Origin: Bretschneidera sinensis
Lineage: Eukaryota > Streptophyta > Magnoliopsida > Brassicales > Akaniaceae
Direction: 5' to 3'
Assembly (NCBI GenBank): GCA_023935145.1
Contig: CM043699.1
Coordinates: 106,033,536 to 106,097,535 of the forward strand
DNA length: 64,000 nucleotides
Shown: piece after piece, positions 20,970 to 33,562 of the stretch
Position numbering within the stretch: position 1 is the stretch's first letter
Layout of the letters: every line of letters begins with the position of its first letter
Notes under the pieces: model-generated
The model's input: the letters and a program-made list of their open reading frames with translations, nothing else
Told to the model about the DNA's origin: nothing
Database searches by the model: none
Made by a program: the position numbers and the translations under genes

Positions 20970-22715
20970 AGGTCATGTTTGTTAGAGATGTGAAGTAAAG
21001 AAGGAAGAGGGATAGGAAAATAGAGTGATATTTTTTATAGATTGGTAGAAAAGAAGATTAATGAAAAAAATAGTAGGATAATTAAGCTTTTCTTCCTATA
21101 TAAACAAATCACAATCATCTTGAGATGATTGAAGAGTGAAAAATAAAATAAACTATTTCTTCTCCTATTTTTGCATCATTTTTACTATTCAGATGATGGA
21201 AAACATCAATCTATAACATTCCCCATCCTCTCTCTCTCTCCTTTCCTCTCTCCCAATCATAACCTAACATTGAGGGTAGAGGAAACCCCAATCTATACTG
21301 CAACTAGCATACTATTTTTCCAAACCCATCACCAACGGAACACTTTAATCCTAAATTTTATTTGCTTTGCATAAGAACAATTCCATATACATTAATTTAG
21401 AATAATGATCCCAGGATAGAAAAAATAGTTTTGTAGACAAACGACGTTGGCAACTTATTGTAATCACGAATCTCTCCACAACAAAGCAATTTAATTGCAT
21501 AAATCTTCCATGTTGAACATTATGAATCAAACATAACCAAATGATTAAGTTTCATGGATAAAGAAATGGCATACATCAAACCCAACCAGAACACCAAACC
21601 CATCACCAACGGAACACTTTAATCCTAAATTTTATTTGCTTTGCATAAGAACAATTCCATATACATTAATTTAGAATAATGATCCCAGGATAGAAAAAAT
21701 AGTTTTGTAGACAAACGACGTTGGCAACTTATTGTAATCACGAATCTCTCCACAACAAAGCAATTTAATTGCATAAATCTTCCATGTTGAACATTATGAA
21801 TCAAACATAACCAAATGATTAAGTTTCATGGATAAAGAAATGGCATACATCAAACCCAACCAGAACACAAATTCTAGATGGCAATGCTGCAGCTGTGCAC
21901 ACATACACTGTCAAACCCACAGACGGAAAGTTAAATCATGAAGTAAAGAAAGCTGCACTAATACTGAAGTGATTGCTTAAATGACTTGCCAAACATCACC
22001 ATTGTCTTCAGGTTCAATGCTTAACCACTCAGTTACAGAAACACTAAAATCAGCTTAAAAAGTCATCAATCGAAGCACTTGATTATAATTATAAATTGAA
22101 AATAAGGAAAGCAAAACCAAACCTAATGCTACCTAATTAAATGGCTGCAACTCCAAAATGTTTGATATCACCACACTGTTTTCAAAGATACTCTGTTTTG
22201 CATAGCAAACAAGCACTACACCAAGATTTCAAAATATTACCACTACGAAACATTAAATTGCACGCAAAGGTTCCAAAACTTAAGTCTCTTAAGAAAATGC
22301 TGCAGCATCTTCAAGCTGCTAATATCAACAAAAGGTTAAACATGCTGCATTGCTATCTAAAACTCTATAAACAATCATCAAACGATAAACCTCGGTTTAT
22401 CTAATCATAATCAGAAATAGAACCAAACAATATAACAGAAATCAAACAAAAGTCTTCAGCATAAGAGCAAATGCAACATGAAACAAAGTTCCCAGTTTTA
22501 TCCGAAACACTAACAATAAACACCAATCTCCTCGTTCAGTTAAAACTTCAAACCCCTAATCCAAGCTTACTTTGAAAACCAGAATTTGGAGATAAAATGC
22601 TAAAATTAATGAAACCGGAAAACAATAATCCTTATAAAAATCCAAAACTGATTCATAATTAACGAAAACAGATACGAAAAATAGCAACAAAAAAAAAACC
22701 CGAGTTCACATTTCT
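20970..22715. other. Intergenic and 3' flank of RPL12, with a recent duplication
   Basis: No protein-coding gene was recognised. The part nearest 22716 should include the 3' UTR of the ribosomal protein gene. Its main feature is the 274-bp tandem duplication described separately. Confidence 0.5.
21321..21868. repeat. 274-bp tandem duplication, two near-identical copies
   Basis: Copy 1 is 21321-21594 and copy 2 is 21595-21868; both start CAAACCCATCACCAACGG. I found no difference between them on reading, which points to a very recent event or to an assembly artefact. The junction shows short homology (CACCAAACCC versus TTCCAAACCC). Confidence 0.95.
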
Positions 22716-23216
22716 TCAATCTAGGGGTATCTCGACATCACCATCAGTAATCTCTTGCTGCAGATCCTTCGGGTCTTTCCCGTCGACAGTACACCCAACG
22801 GACACGCAAGTACCCAGAATTTCCTTCACAGTTCCACTCAGATCCTTGGCCATGGACCTGACCTTCATTATCTTGGCGATCTCGATCACATCATCAAGAG
22901 ATATATTCCCGCTGTGCTTGATGTTCTTGGTCTTTTTGCGATCCCTCTCCGGTTCCTTAAGTGCTTTAATGACCAAGGCGGCTGCCGATGGGACCACAGT
23001 GACCTTGGCCTGACGGTTCTGGACCGTGAGCTTGACGGTGACCCGGAGGCCCTTCCAGTCCTTGGCGGTCTCCTTAGCGATGTCTTCTCCGATTTTCTTT
23101 GGGGAGAGACCCAACGGACCGATTTTTGGGGCCAGCGAACTGGCGGCACCGACCTCGCCTCCAGTGACCCGGACAAACACGTCAACCACCTGGGACGGGT
23201 CAAACTTCGGTGGCAT
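22716..23216 (-). CDS. RPL12: Cytosolic 60S ribosomal protein L12 (uL11)
   Basis: A single intact ORF of 166 residues on the minus strand, the normal length for plant RPL12. It begins [20 protein letters not shown]. The N-terminal uL11 domain has the [20 protein letters not shown] signature (about residues 20-40). The C-terminal rRNA-binding domain spans about 75-145, with [20 protein letters not shown] and [12 protein letters not shown]. The protein binds the GTPase-associated centre of 25S rRNA at the base of the ribosomal stalk. GC content is clearly higher than the flanks, as usual for a highly expressed gene. The start is unambiguous, and three telo-boxes lie just upstream. The overlapping plus-strand ORFs are shadows. 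Confidence 0.97.
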   Translation of the reverse strand: MPPKFDPSQVVDVFVRVTGGEVGAASSLAPKIGPLGLSPKKIGEDIAKETAKDWKGLRVTVKLTVQNRQAKVTVVPSAAALVIKALKEPERDRKKTKNIKHSGNISLDDVIEIAKIMKVRSMAKDLSGTVKEILGTCVSVGCTVDGKDPKDLQQEITDGDVEIPLD

Positions 23217-23238
23217 CGTTGTGATTGGTTTTGGGTTC

Positions 23239-23450
23239 TAGGGTTTGGGTACAGATAGACAGAGAGGGGGGGTTCAGTGTTGAGTAGGGAGGCGCGGTGA
23301 AATATGCCTGAGGTTTTCTAGGGTTTGAAATAAAAGCTAGGGTTTTGAAGATAGAATACGAAATGACGAAATAGTCCTGGGGTTTGGTGGATATAGCAGG
23401 GATTTGAATTTGATGGCCCATAACTTATTTTAAGGATGTGTTGGGCTGAG
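23239..23450 (-). promoter_or_regulatory. RPL12 promoter: three telo-boxes and site II motifs
   Basis: Seen on the minus strand, AAACCCTA occurs at 23239-23246, 23319-23326 and 23338-23345. GGCCCA/TGGGCC occurs at 23415-23420 and AGCCCA at 23442-23447. Telo-boxes combined with site II elements are the known signature of plant ribosomal protein and other growth-linked promoters. No TATA box is evident, which also fits this class. Confidence 0.8.
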
Positions 23451-23599
23451 TTCATGGAGTTTACAAAGACCACAACATCTTAAATCTATTCAAAGTAAAT
23501 ATTGTCTTAATGAGATTTAAATCCAGCAACAAGTATTATCAAAATCCAAACTGAATCCAACTTCTGCTTGAAAAATGTGTGTCCATAGATCGTTTTTAT

Positions 23600-26475
23600 T
23601 TAAAAAAGATTTATAAAGTTTATCAGTTACACAATGAGAGATAGTCTCATTATATCTTTTATTTCTCCTGTTCTTAACGCGGATGGAGTTTAATATGTGC
23701 TCTTTTGTGCAAATTGTTTGACGTTTAAAAATCCAACAAATTAGAATGACAAAATTAAAAAAAAAAAAATCATTTAGAACCTAATCTACTAACCCAAACT
23801 GGGCTGTAAACTGGTTGGGCTACTAAAAGTTGTCGTTCCTCTTTTGCAATAGTAAAAAGTTTTCGGGTGAAAGCAATAAGGTGGCGGCACCAGTTATCTG
23901 GGCTGGCCAGAGACGACAACAGGCCAGTCTCACAAATATCACAGTGGAACTGCCCTCATCAAATTCTAGTCCAATAATTACAATATTATAATATTTTTTT
24001 GGACCAAATCCAATATTAGATTAGTGCGGCTCACTTCTGTCACTTCTGTTGAACAAAATAAATTGTTTGGTAGCCTTATATTAGAAATTTATGAAACCAA
24101 TACTCCTTGCTTTTTTTTTTCCTTGAAGCAATGTTTGATAATGCCGAAAATAGGTTAGGTATGAATGCGTCAATTTAAAACTTTGGTCGGGCTAAGTTTA
24201 TTCAGGTCGGGTCTGAGGTTCAATTCGCGTTAGTCAAGTCAGAAATATTTGAAAATGAAATCATCCGAAGATTTTGTTATCCAAGAAGTGTCTTCCAATG
24301 CTTAAATCAACAAGTGGCAAAAGAAAGACAAGAAGATAAAGAGAATATTTGAGAAAGAGTGTCATAATGAATAGTGCACCTATAATAATGTCTCCTTTAT
24401 ATATAGCTTGAAATTTTACCTTAAGATGTTATTTAAGTAGTTGCCTAAATGTAATTTAAATCATCAAAACTTAAAAGTTTTTAGAGCATTTAAGCAACTC
24501 CCAAACAAAACCTATGGGAAAAGATGGTGGAATCCTTTGCATGAAATTACCTCTTTACCTTTAAAAGGGGTTTGTGAGATTTGGTCTTTCTTATTAGACA
24601 AGTGGTCTTTTCTCTTTGGATAAAATGATTTTAATGCCCTTCAAGGTGTTCACATGTCAATTTTCTATTGTAGATGTAACCCAATTATATGCTATATATA
24701 AGTAATACAACAACTAATTTGATTGCAATATAAGTTTGCATTATCTCATTACTTATAGAAACCCACAATATTATCACAACTCGCCTAAAATGAGAGAAAT
24801 AACCGAGATATAAATCGAATAAATAACTCGCACACCGTAAAAATCGAACTTGATATGTATTTAGTAATCAAATTAGTCGTTTTAGGGTTCAATGTCAAGA
24901 TCTTAGAATAAAAATATAGTTAGATGTCTACAACTAGATCAATCTCATTTGCCCACAAGTGAACATTCATTGTAGTGTCAATGCACAAGGTGGAGAAAGA
25001 AATTTTGCTCTTAATTCTAATTTGATTGTTAATTCTATAGATTAATTGAAATTATTCGGTAGATTAATAGTTTAAGTTGTACCTATTGATAAGAGAGTTT
25101 AGACATGCCACATTCAATTTTTACAACACATAAGTTATGTTTGGTTTTGTTTTGTATTTGAGCTAGCTTAAAATAAGTTAGTTTAAATTTATTCAAGACA
25201 AAATTTGTTTTGGACCAATTTAACCTAACATGCTTTTAAGTTAACTTAAATACAAATCCAAACATCTCCATAATGTATTATAAACGCATGAGTCTATTAT
25301 GATACAAGATGTTCAACTATATATAATTTTAAGGAAAACATCTCGACTCAATGAAAAGGTTGGATAAGATAAAGATAGCTTTTATGGATAAGTGTGGTGA
25401 TACCACGAAATCGGGTCTGTTGAAATTATCACATAATCGATAAGGTTTATTAATAATTATGAGAAAATTAAGTTGTAACTTTGGTAGTTAAATTTTTTCT
25501 TTTTTAATTTTTTAATATAATTATTATTTAATTTTTTTATAATTACTAATAAATTTTTTTTCAATTTCACGGTAACTATCATATAATTGGTTCCATAGAA
25601 TCAGAAATCTAAGGATAACCATAGAATATTTATAAAGAGAGTAAAAAAGAAAAAAGTGAAGAAAAGAAGCTCTTGATAACATTACAAAAGGAAAACGTTG
25701 AATGCTTCACCTAAAAAGATGGCGTATAAATGTAGTTAAATAAATGCTTTTTAGATGGTTTCATCTCCTGGTCTTGTAGTATGCATATTTTTCTTATTTT
25801 TATAAGGTGATTGTTTAGATTTCTTGGCTTTGTTTTTAACTTTTTTACTCCTCTATCTTTTTCATTATTGTTCATTTTGACTAAGGTGTAATAGTACCAC
25901 GTGACTGGAAAAAAAAAAATAGACAAACTTCGAAGTCTGCTTTATGCATGCGCAATCCACATCAAAGAGAAGACCAAATCTCGTAAACGACCTTTCGTTC
26001 ATTGTTTTATGTATTTTTATTTAGTTTCCGATTAAAAGTTTTCTAGTGTGTCTTTTTGTATAATAAATTTCTCTATCTCATGGGTCATGATGCAACCAAA
26101 AAGAGGTGATTAGATTACTTACATGAGAGGTTTACGCATGAAAAACGTTTTATTTTTTTGTTTATCTTATTATTAAAAACGCAGGTTCGAATCTTTTAAA
26201 ACAAAAGTAATTACTATCAGGAGAAATTAGGTTTTGGGTATTCAACTTAGATTCGTGAGTCAAAAGGTTAATCGAGCGAACCTACAAATTAAGTTTGAGT
26301 TCAATTTTTTTTTAGCTCGAGTACGATTTGATTTTTAAATTTAAAATTTAAACTAATTTAATTAATTTTAAAAACTCATAACTAATAAAATTATAGTTAT
26401 ATTTTTAAAACTTATTTTATAATATTTATATATAATAAGTATTAAAAATAAAATTTTGAAAGTGATTATTTCAAT
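23600..26475. repeat. Segmental duplication, copy A
   Basis: Landmarks shared in the same order with copy B: GGCTACTAAAA (about 23818), CTGGCCAGAGACGACAACAGG (about 23900), GGACCAAATCCAATATTAGA (about 24000), GTACCTA..AGAGAGT (about 25080), TTTAGATGGTTTCA..TCCTGG (about 25750), ACCACGTGACTG (about 25897) and CATGAAAAACGTTTTATTT (about 26138). No coding sequence was recognised in it. A middle part (about 24310-25020) does not align with copy B. Confidence 0.85.
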
Positions 26476-29045
26476 TAAGATTTATAGAGTTTATAAGTTA
26501 CATAATGTGAGGTAGCCCTACTTTATCTTTTGTCCTTCTCATTCTTAATGTCAGTGTAATTTGATTTATAATATTTTGTGCTAAATTGATTCTATTAACT
26601 AAACTAACCCCTACCCACACCATATTGATATCTGAAAATCAAACAAAATAAAATGACAAATTTTTTTTAAAAAAATTCTTTTAGAACCTAATCAACTAAC
26701 TCAAATGGGTTGTAAGGTAGTTGGGCTACTAAAATTTGCCATTACTCTTTTACAGTAGTAAAAAATTTTGGGCTGAAAGCTATAAGATGGCTGCACCAAT
26801 TAGCTTAGCTGGCCAGAGACGACAACAGGCTAGTCTCTCAAATCTTACAATGGAACTGCCCTCATCAAATTGTAGCTCACTAATTCCAATATTAGAATTT
26901 TTTTGGACCAAATCCAATATTAGATTAATGCAGCTCACTTTTGTCACTTCTGTTGAATATAATAAATTGTTTGGTAGCCTAAGATTATAAATTTATGAAA
27001 CCCAATATTTTTTTTTTTATTGAAGCGATGTTGTTGATACCGAAAATAAGTCATATTTAAATGCGTTAATTATAGTCAGGTTAGGTCAAATTTATTTAAG
27101 TTGGATCCAAAGTTCGATCCGCGTCAGCTAGATCCGAGGTGCTTGAAAATGGAGCCATCCAGAGCTTTTGTTTTTCGGGGAGGACCCTCCGATGTTTAAA
27201 TCAGCAAGTGATGGTTTTTGCAATAAATCAACAAATAGAGTTTTTTACTATAAAAACTCATCATAAATGAGAGAAGAAAACAATTCTTGAGAAATTAATC
27301 TTCATCATATCATTTTATGTCATTCAAAGCTTTCAAAAAAAAAATTTATGAGCCATTCTTAAAAAAATTGTACTTCTAAGAGAGATCATTCTTCTTTGTA
27401 AGAGCATTAAATACAAAGTCTCTATTGTTCTTGTTCATTAAATTTTTAATCATTGTAAAAAAGAAGAGTTGAGTTAGTGTAACTCTCAGTGTTTGAGAGT
27501 TAAACACATATTGTAAAAGACTTCCTTAACCGAAAGAGATCATGTACGGCTTAGCAACACCCGTGAAATTGCTCGAGTTATTAATGGATTGATTCAAGGA
27601 GGTTCCTTGAAGAGAATGGACGAGTCGGAGAAATCCGATATTACCGAACAATGATAAATAGTGTTTGCATATTCTCTTGTTTATCTCTTTATTTTTATCT
27701 CTATTATACTTGTTACTCCTTTTTGTACTTAAAAAAATATTTAAAATTTGTTTATTATGCAAAAAGTTTTAAAAACTCAATTCATCCTCTTGGATTTAGA
27801 TCTTAGTCTACAATATAGATTAATTAGAATTATTTGGTAGAAGTAATAGTTTAAATTGTACCTACTCATAGGAGAGTATAGACACGCCACATGCAATTTT
27901 TATACCATATAGTATAATATAAGTGCATGAGTCTGTGATGATACAAGATGTTCAACTTTATATATAAAAAATTTTAAGAAAAACATCTCGATTCCATGAA
28001 AGGATTGGATAAGATAAAGATAGCTTCTATGGATAAGAATGGTAATATCAAGAAATTGGGTTTGTTATGATTATCATTGAATTAGAAAAGTTCACTAATG
28101 ATCATGGAAAAATTAAGTAGTAATTTTTTTATACAATTATTATTTAATATTTTTGTGATTATTAGTAAACTTTTTCGATTTTATAATAACTCATACGTAA
28201 TTGATTCTACATGATCTGGACTTTATGGATAATCATAGAAGATTTATAAAGAAAACAAAAAGAAAAAGAAGAAGAAGCTCTTGATAACATTACAAAAGGA
28301 AAACTTTGAATGTTTCACCTAAAGAGATGGGCGTATGAAAGTAGTTCAATAAAAGCTCTTTAGATGGTTTCAGCTCCTGGTGTTAGTTTCTTATTTTTAT
28401 AAGCTGATCGTTTAGATTTCTTTGCTTTGTTTTTTACTCTCTCTTTCATTGTCGTTCATTTTGACTATGGTGTAATAACACCACGTGACTGCTAAAAAAA
28501 AAAAATAGACGAACTCTGAAGACTGCTTCATGCAAGCATGCGCAATCCACATAAAAGACAGGACCAAATCTCGTAAACGACCTTTCATTAAATGTTTTAT
28601 GTATTTTTATTTAGGTTCCCATTAGAAGTTTTCTAGAGTGTCGTTTGTATAAGTATGAAAAACGTTTTATTTATTTTATTTTGGTTCCCATTAGAAGTTT
28701 TCCAGAGTTTCTTTTGTACAAGCATGAAAAATGTTTTATTTATTTATTTTATAATTAAAAGTGAGGGGTTTGAATTTTTTAAAAAGAGCCTAATCATTAT
28801 TAAGGAGTGGAATAGAGAGCTCGACCTCGATTCGTGAGTTAAAATACTAATTTAGTAAATTTTCAAATTAAGTTCGAGTTCAATTTTTTAGTTTCAAGTT
28901 TAATTCGATTTTTAAATTCTAAATTTAAACTAATTTAATTAATTTTAAAAACTCATAAATAATAAAATCACAATTATAATTTTAAATCTTTATTTTATAA
29001 TATTTTATATAACAATTATTAAAAATAAAATTATTAATTCAAATG
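26476..29045. repeat. Segmental duplication, copy B
   Basis: Directly follows copy A in the same orientation; the period is about 2870 bp at the left end. It has many substitutions and indels relative to copy A. In its middle (about 27205-27810) it carries unrelated sequence that looks like part of an LTR. A secondary ~60-bp repeat around ATGAAAAACGTTTTATTTATTT is duplicated at 28655 and 28724. Confidence 0.85.
27205..27810 (+). mobile_element. Possible LTR remnant inside copy B
   Basis: This block interrupts the alignment of the two duplicated copies. It contains LTR-like text including AAAGAGATCATGTACGGCTT and a 3' portion reading CTCAATTCATCCTCTTGG, which resembles the end and leader of copia-type LTRs. 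No clear TG...CA ends, primer site or target duplication could be fixed. Confidence 0.3.
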
Positions 29046-29249
29046 AATTGATTCTTGAACTTATCAAATTGAGTTTTATATTATCCAAATTTAAATTAAT
29101 TAATTATTTAAATCAAATTATTGTTCAAACAAATTCAATTTAATTAAAATTTTCAAAACGAATCGAACTATACTTCCTCTTATAATTGTTATCCCCCAAA
29201 AAAAAAATCCATAAATTGAATAGCAAACGTGCCCATTTTCGGGATAGGT

Positions 29250-30790
29250 GCTAGCTTTTTACTCAAAAAAACGATAGTAGATGATAAAAAATATGCATCC
29301 TTCAATTAAAATAATTACAAAGGAAACCCTAACTTTTTCTTTATGCTAAATTGGAGTGCTTCTTATCAAAATAATGACAAGAAAAAAACACCGCCTGCCT
29401 TATCTGGATAAACTTATTTTCAGAAAAATAACACGCGTCACTTCGTCAGCCCAAGTCTACATCTCCATCTGGAAGTGCCACGTCATTGGTGCCTCGCGAC
29501 AACAATCTGTAAATCGAAATCACCCGAAGAAAAATACCGTACATCACGTGTCAAGATATGGACATAATGATCTTTACGTGAGACGGTGATGGGCATGTGC
29601 GAGCCACGCGACTTGACCTGAAGTAGGTGAGAGGACTAAACTGTTGGTCCACGTGGCCTGTTGGTCTGATTGGATAATTCTTTTCCACCGTTCGCAATCA
29701 GTTTATGCAACACTGTGCAAGAATCGATTTTGCTGCAATTTAATGCCTCGAACAGCTGGGTTTATATTAGGTTAGTGTTGTTGTCCCTGACACCGACCCA
29801 ACACCAAATTCATCTAATTAAATATTATGCTTAATTGTAAATTTTCACCTTCTGTGTGGGTCAGTAGGTATATTTCTCTCTCAGTTTAAAAAAAAAAAAT
29901 TAGTTATTGATTTTAACAAATTAGTGTAATAGAATCCTTCCAATTGATCTGGTATGTCAAAATTTTCATCATATAAAGTTCATTTGAGTTTTTTAATATC
30001 AAAATTCTCATCACTTTAATATTGATTGACCTTGTAATTAAAAAATTAAAACAAAAAACAAAATTACAGTAGAACTCAAATTTTAGATCTCCAAATTTTG
30101 ACATCAATTTAACAAAAATACAAAGAATTCAAAGATACGAAGGTTTATTATTAAGTTTTTATTGCATTTTTCTTTAACAATATGTTTTAATTATTTATTT
30201 TTATTTTTAAATTTTTCACGTGTAAGGTTGATTAGTATAAATGTAACGCAAATTTAACGTAAAAATACTCAAGTGAACTGCACACGATGAAGATTTTGAC
30301 GAAAATCAAATAGAAACACATCACGAATTATTTTTTATTAATAAAAATATACTACAAAATATTTTTATCATAAAAAAATATTAAGATATTTTTTAAATAT
30401 ATATTTTTTCTAATCGAACTAAATAAATCAAATCAACTGTATAATCTAACTTATTCAACATGTAAAAAGAATAATGAAGGCTTCGAGCAAGAGTAATTGG
30501 GAGTAAGGGACAAAATCAAATCATAATTAAAGTCAAATCAAATCGTTCCTTTTTGCCATGAACTAGCGCAAAACTAATTATCCCTCCAAGCCAGAACAAA
30601 ATTTCTAGGATTGCTCTGTCAAATCGAGGCAACAGTACTTGAAATATATATATCGTGACTGAACGCATGGAGAAAAGAAATCGAAAAGAAAGTGGAGAGG
30701 AGAGGGACAGTGGAAAGAGAGATGAGAACGAGATTGAGAGAGGTGAAAGAGTTAAAAATAACAAAACTATGAATGTTTTTCAAATTTTTT
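29250..30790. other. Non-coding interval with ACGT-core cluster and a polypurine tract
   Basis: No gene was recognised. 29430-29660 holds a cluster of G-box/ABRE-like motifs. 30655-30755 is about 100 nt almost all purine (AGAAAGTGGAGAGGAGAGG and similar). The ORFs across it are low-complexity and are not called. Confidence 0.5.
29430..29660. promoter_or_regulatory. Cluster of ACGT/CGCG-core elements (G-box, ABRE-like)
   Basis: Within about 230 bp occur ACACGCGTCAC (29441), TGCCACGTCATTGG (29477), ATCACGTGTC (29543), TTTACGTGAGAC (29573), GAGCCACGCGAC (29601) and GTCCACGTGGCC (29648). ACGT-core clusters are the typical binding sites of plant bZIP and bHLH factors, including ABA-responsive ones. 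No gene start is visible nearby on either strand, so the target gene may be lost or may lie further away. Confidence 0.5.
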
Positions 30791-30799
30791 TTGATATTT

Positions 30800-32312
30800 T
30801 TTTTTATATTGAGGATATTGTCATATTTTTATTAGGAAAAAAATAACAACAAAAAAAATAATTTCTACTACTGCTAGAACAAGTAACATTCAATAAAAAA
30901 TTACTATCACTCTTATTAGAATAAACAATTATAAAATGAGAAACTATTTTTTTCAAACTGATTAGAAGTTTTCTTTGTGGGAATTGAGCCAAAATCCTAA
31001 CAAATCTTTACCTTGGCTCAAATTCTTCACCTCATCATCCAATTTGGCTTTCTTCTTTGGTTGGTGCTATCATTCCTTTTGGTCTTCCCATCTCATCCGC
31101 TTACTCTTCGAAGTAAACATCATCTCATTCAACACGTATAAGCTTTCTTCGTTCATGGTATCTATCATTACTACCTTTGAAGAATCAAGAATTTGCATCT
31201 CATCATCCTCATTAGTCTTTCCATTATCACTCTGCTTCATTCTACTCAACTCCTCAAAGTCCTCCATCGTGGCCTTGCTTTGCAATTGTGTGTGTTGCTC
31301 TTTCTCATCTTAGATGTACTATTTATTTAAAAAATCTAAAGACTTGGATCTTGATCTTTCCCACACCTTCTTTGAAGTGCTCCACTCACTCACTTTGTCT
31401 GGCTCTTCTCTTGATATAATCACGAACAATTATTCAACCTCAAACACACTTGACCTCTTCAACTTATCTTTCTCTGGAGGTACAGCGGAAACCTCTCCAT
31501 CCATGCAAACTTCCTTGCCCACCATTAACATTGTGACGATGTCATCTCCTTCGGTTGCAAGTATTTCATTTTTGTCAACATACTACTCAACAAATTAGTG
31601 ATAATAGAATTGAAAAGGTTAATATTCATCATACATTCTTCCATCTTCAACTCATCAAAAAGCTCAATATTAATTATGCCTACTTCTTGTATTTTTGTCA
31701 TCGAAACCACAGCTCTGATACCATTTGTTGGGATTTTACTCTCTAAAATCCACCTACTCAAATTTTAGGCCAAAACACAACCACAACCATTAAATAGGCA
31801 AGTAAAATAAAGAGTAATAACACCAAAATTAATGTGGTTTGACAATCTCTTTGCCTACATCCACTAACAACTCCACTATTTTATTAATCTTTAACTACAA
31901 CTTTAGGAAAAGTAAAGTTATCAAACTCTCACCTCAAAATCCCAATACAACAAAAGTTCTTAATCTAACTTTAGTTGTAAGTGCTCTCTCCACTTGACAA
32001 ACCAAAACCTCAATACACCCAAAGCTTTCATCCTAGCTCTAGTAGTAAACTCATCTAGTTTATGATGTATATTAGAACTATAAGTATACCTCAAACCTTC
32101 TCTGGGATCCCCTTTATATTGAGGATATTTTCCTAATACTATTAGGAAAAAAACAACAACAAAGAAAACAACTTCTACTACTACTAGAACAAGCAATATC
32201 CAATATGAAATTACTACTACTGCTATTAGAACAAACAATTATAAAATAGAAAACCACTTTTCTCAAACCAATCAGAAGTGTTCTTTGTGAAAATTGAGCC
32301 AAAATCCTAGCA
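30800..32312 (-). mobile_element. Small non-autonomous LTR element (LARD/TRIM-like), 3' LTR truncated
   Basis: Minus-strand 5' LTR at 31726-32312 (587 bp; TGTTGGGATTTT to AAAATCCTAGCA). A primer-binding site (GCTCTGATACCA, i.e. TGGTATCAGAGC on the minus strand) lies at 31712-31723. A partial 3' LTR at about 30800-31002 matches the last 200 bp of the full LTR, ending AAAATCCTAACA. The ~710-bp interior has only broken frames and no recognisable retrotransposon domain. The left part of the 3' LTR is missing. Confidence 0.75.
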
Positions 32313-33560
32313 CCAGCTATATATCCAGGGAACTAAATTGGAGAACAATTTATTTTAATAAGACTTAAATAGATGAATTAAAATAGAATGGACTAGATTG
32401 AATTTTCTCTGGTAATTGGGGACCGATAATAAGATTTAACAGATTTTTTAAATAACTTTTTGGTTTTTCAAAAGACAGATAGAGCGATCATTTGATGCTC
32501 AAAGTGTTGATGCTTAAAAAGGATTGGGGATTGAAGGGGTGTAGACGGACACATGCAAGAATCTTCGAGGCGTGCAAGAACTCTTGAGGGTAGCTGTCTA
32601 GAGACTTAAAAGACAATTGGTGAGGGTTCATATGTTGAATATCTAAGGAAACTCTCCCGTGCTCAAGTCGGTACGCTTAACAATTTTAAGATAACCATAT
32701 TTAATTGGTAAATTTAGAAAGATAAGCTTTAAAAAATATTTAATGCATATTTCTTCTAGATCATCAAATGATGATTTCATCAATGGTTGAGATGGGATCA
32801 GAAATTTGGTGCAGAAATTACCCTTTTGCTATTGTGTGAGTAATCAACGTTTTACTTTTAATTTATGAAATGACTTTCTTACCCTTTGTTAAAATGCTAA
32901 CCAAATCATGGTTTTGCAAAAATTTCATTTTTACGCACAACACTTATGCAAAGAGATGAAAAGTGGTCGAGTCGGATCGCGTGTGGGCAATTCGTCTTGG
33001 GTTACAAGTTAAATGGGTACAAGTAAAAATACTCAATTTTAAATAAGTTAATTTTATTTATGTCCAAACTCAATTCATTTTATCGTAAGTGAATCCGTAA
33101 GTGATTCACTAAAAAATTCTTAATATCAAATAAAGAAAATATAAAATAATAAATTCATATTTTTAGTACTATACACTTTTGTTAGTGATGTATTTTCCTT
33201 AATATAGATCTAAATTATTGAATCAGTTAAAGCTTTTGTATAAAAATACTAGAAACACCATGAACCTATACTTTCCTACGTAATTACCATTCATTACACA
33301 ATAAAAAATGGTTACTAATCTTGAGATAGTTAAAGATATCAAACAAAGAAACCCGACATATATTTTTCTTAATACAATTTCATTACTAATTTGAGATCCT
33401 AATTAGAACTCATTTCAAATTTAAATATTTTAGAGATTTAAATTTCCCTATAGACTAATATGTTTTAAAGTTTACAAATATTCAACAAATCACAAACATT
33501 AAGCATCTATTCTAGTAGTAAAATATATGATATATGTAAACTTTGGTACGGGTACCCACA
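32313..33560. other. Intergenic, nothing recognised
   Basis: No ORF, RNA gene or clear repeat stands out. AT-rich sequence between the small LTR element and the MITE. Confidence 0.4.
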
Positions 33561-33562
33561 TG

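Noticed and set aside
22755..23258. 167-aa plus-strand ORF over RPL12
   Set aside because: Antisense shadow of the GC-rich ribosomal protein gene.
29356..29589. 77-aa ORF over the ACGT cluster
   Set aside because: Codon content and composition look random, and it overlaps dense regulatory motifs.
30975..31598. Plus-strand ORFs of 112 and 94 aa in the small LTR element
   Set aside because: They run antisense through the element interior, are Ser-rich, and have no recognisable domain.
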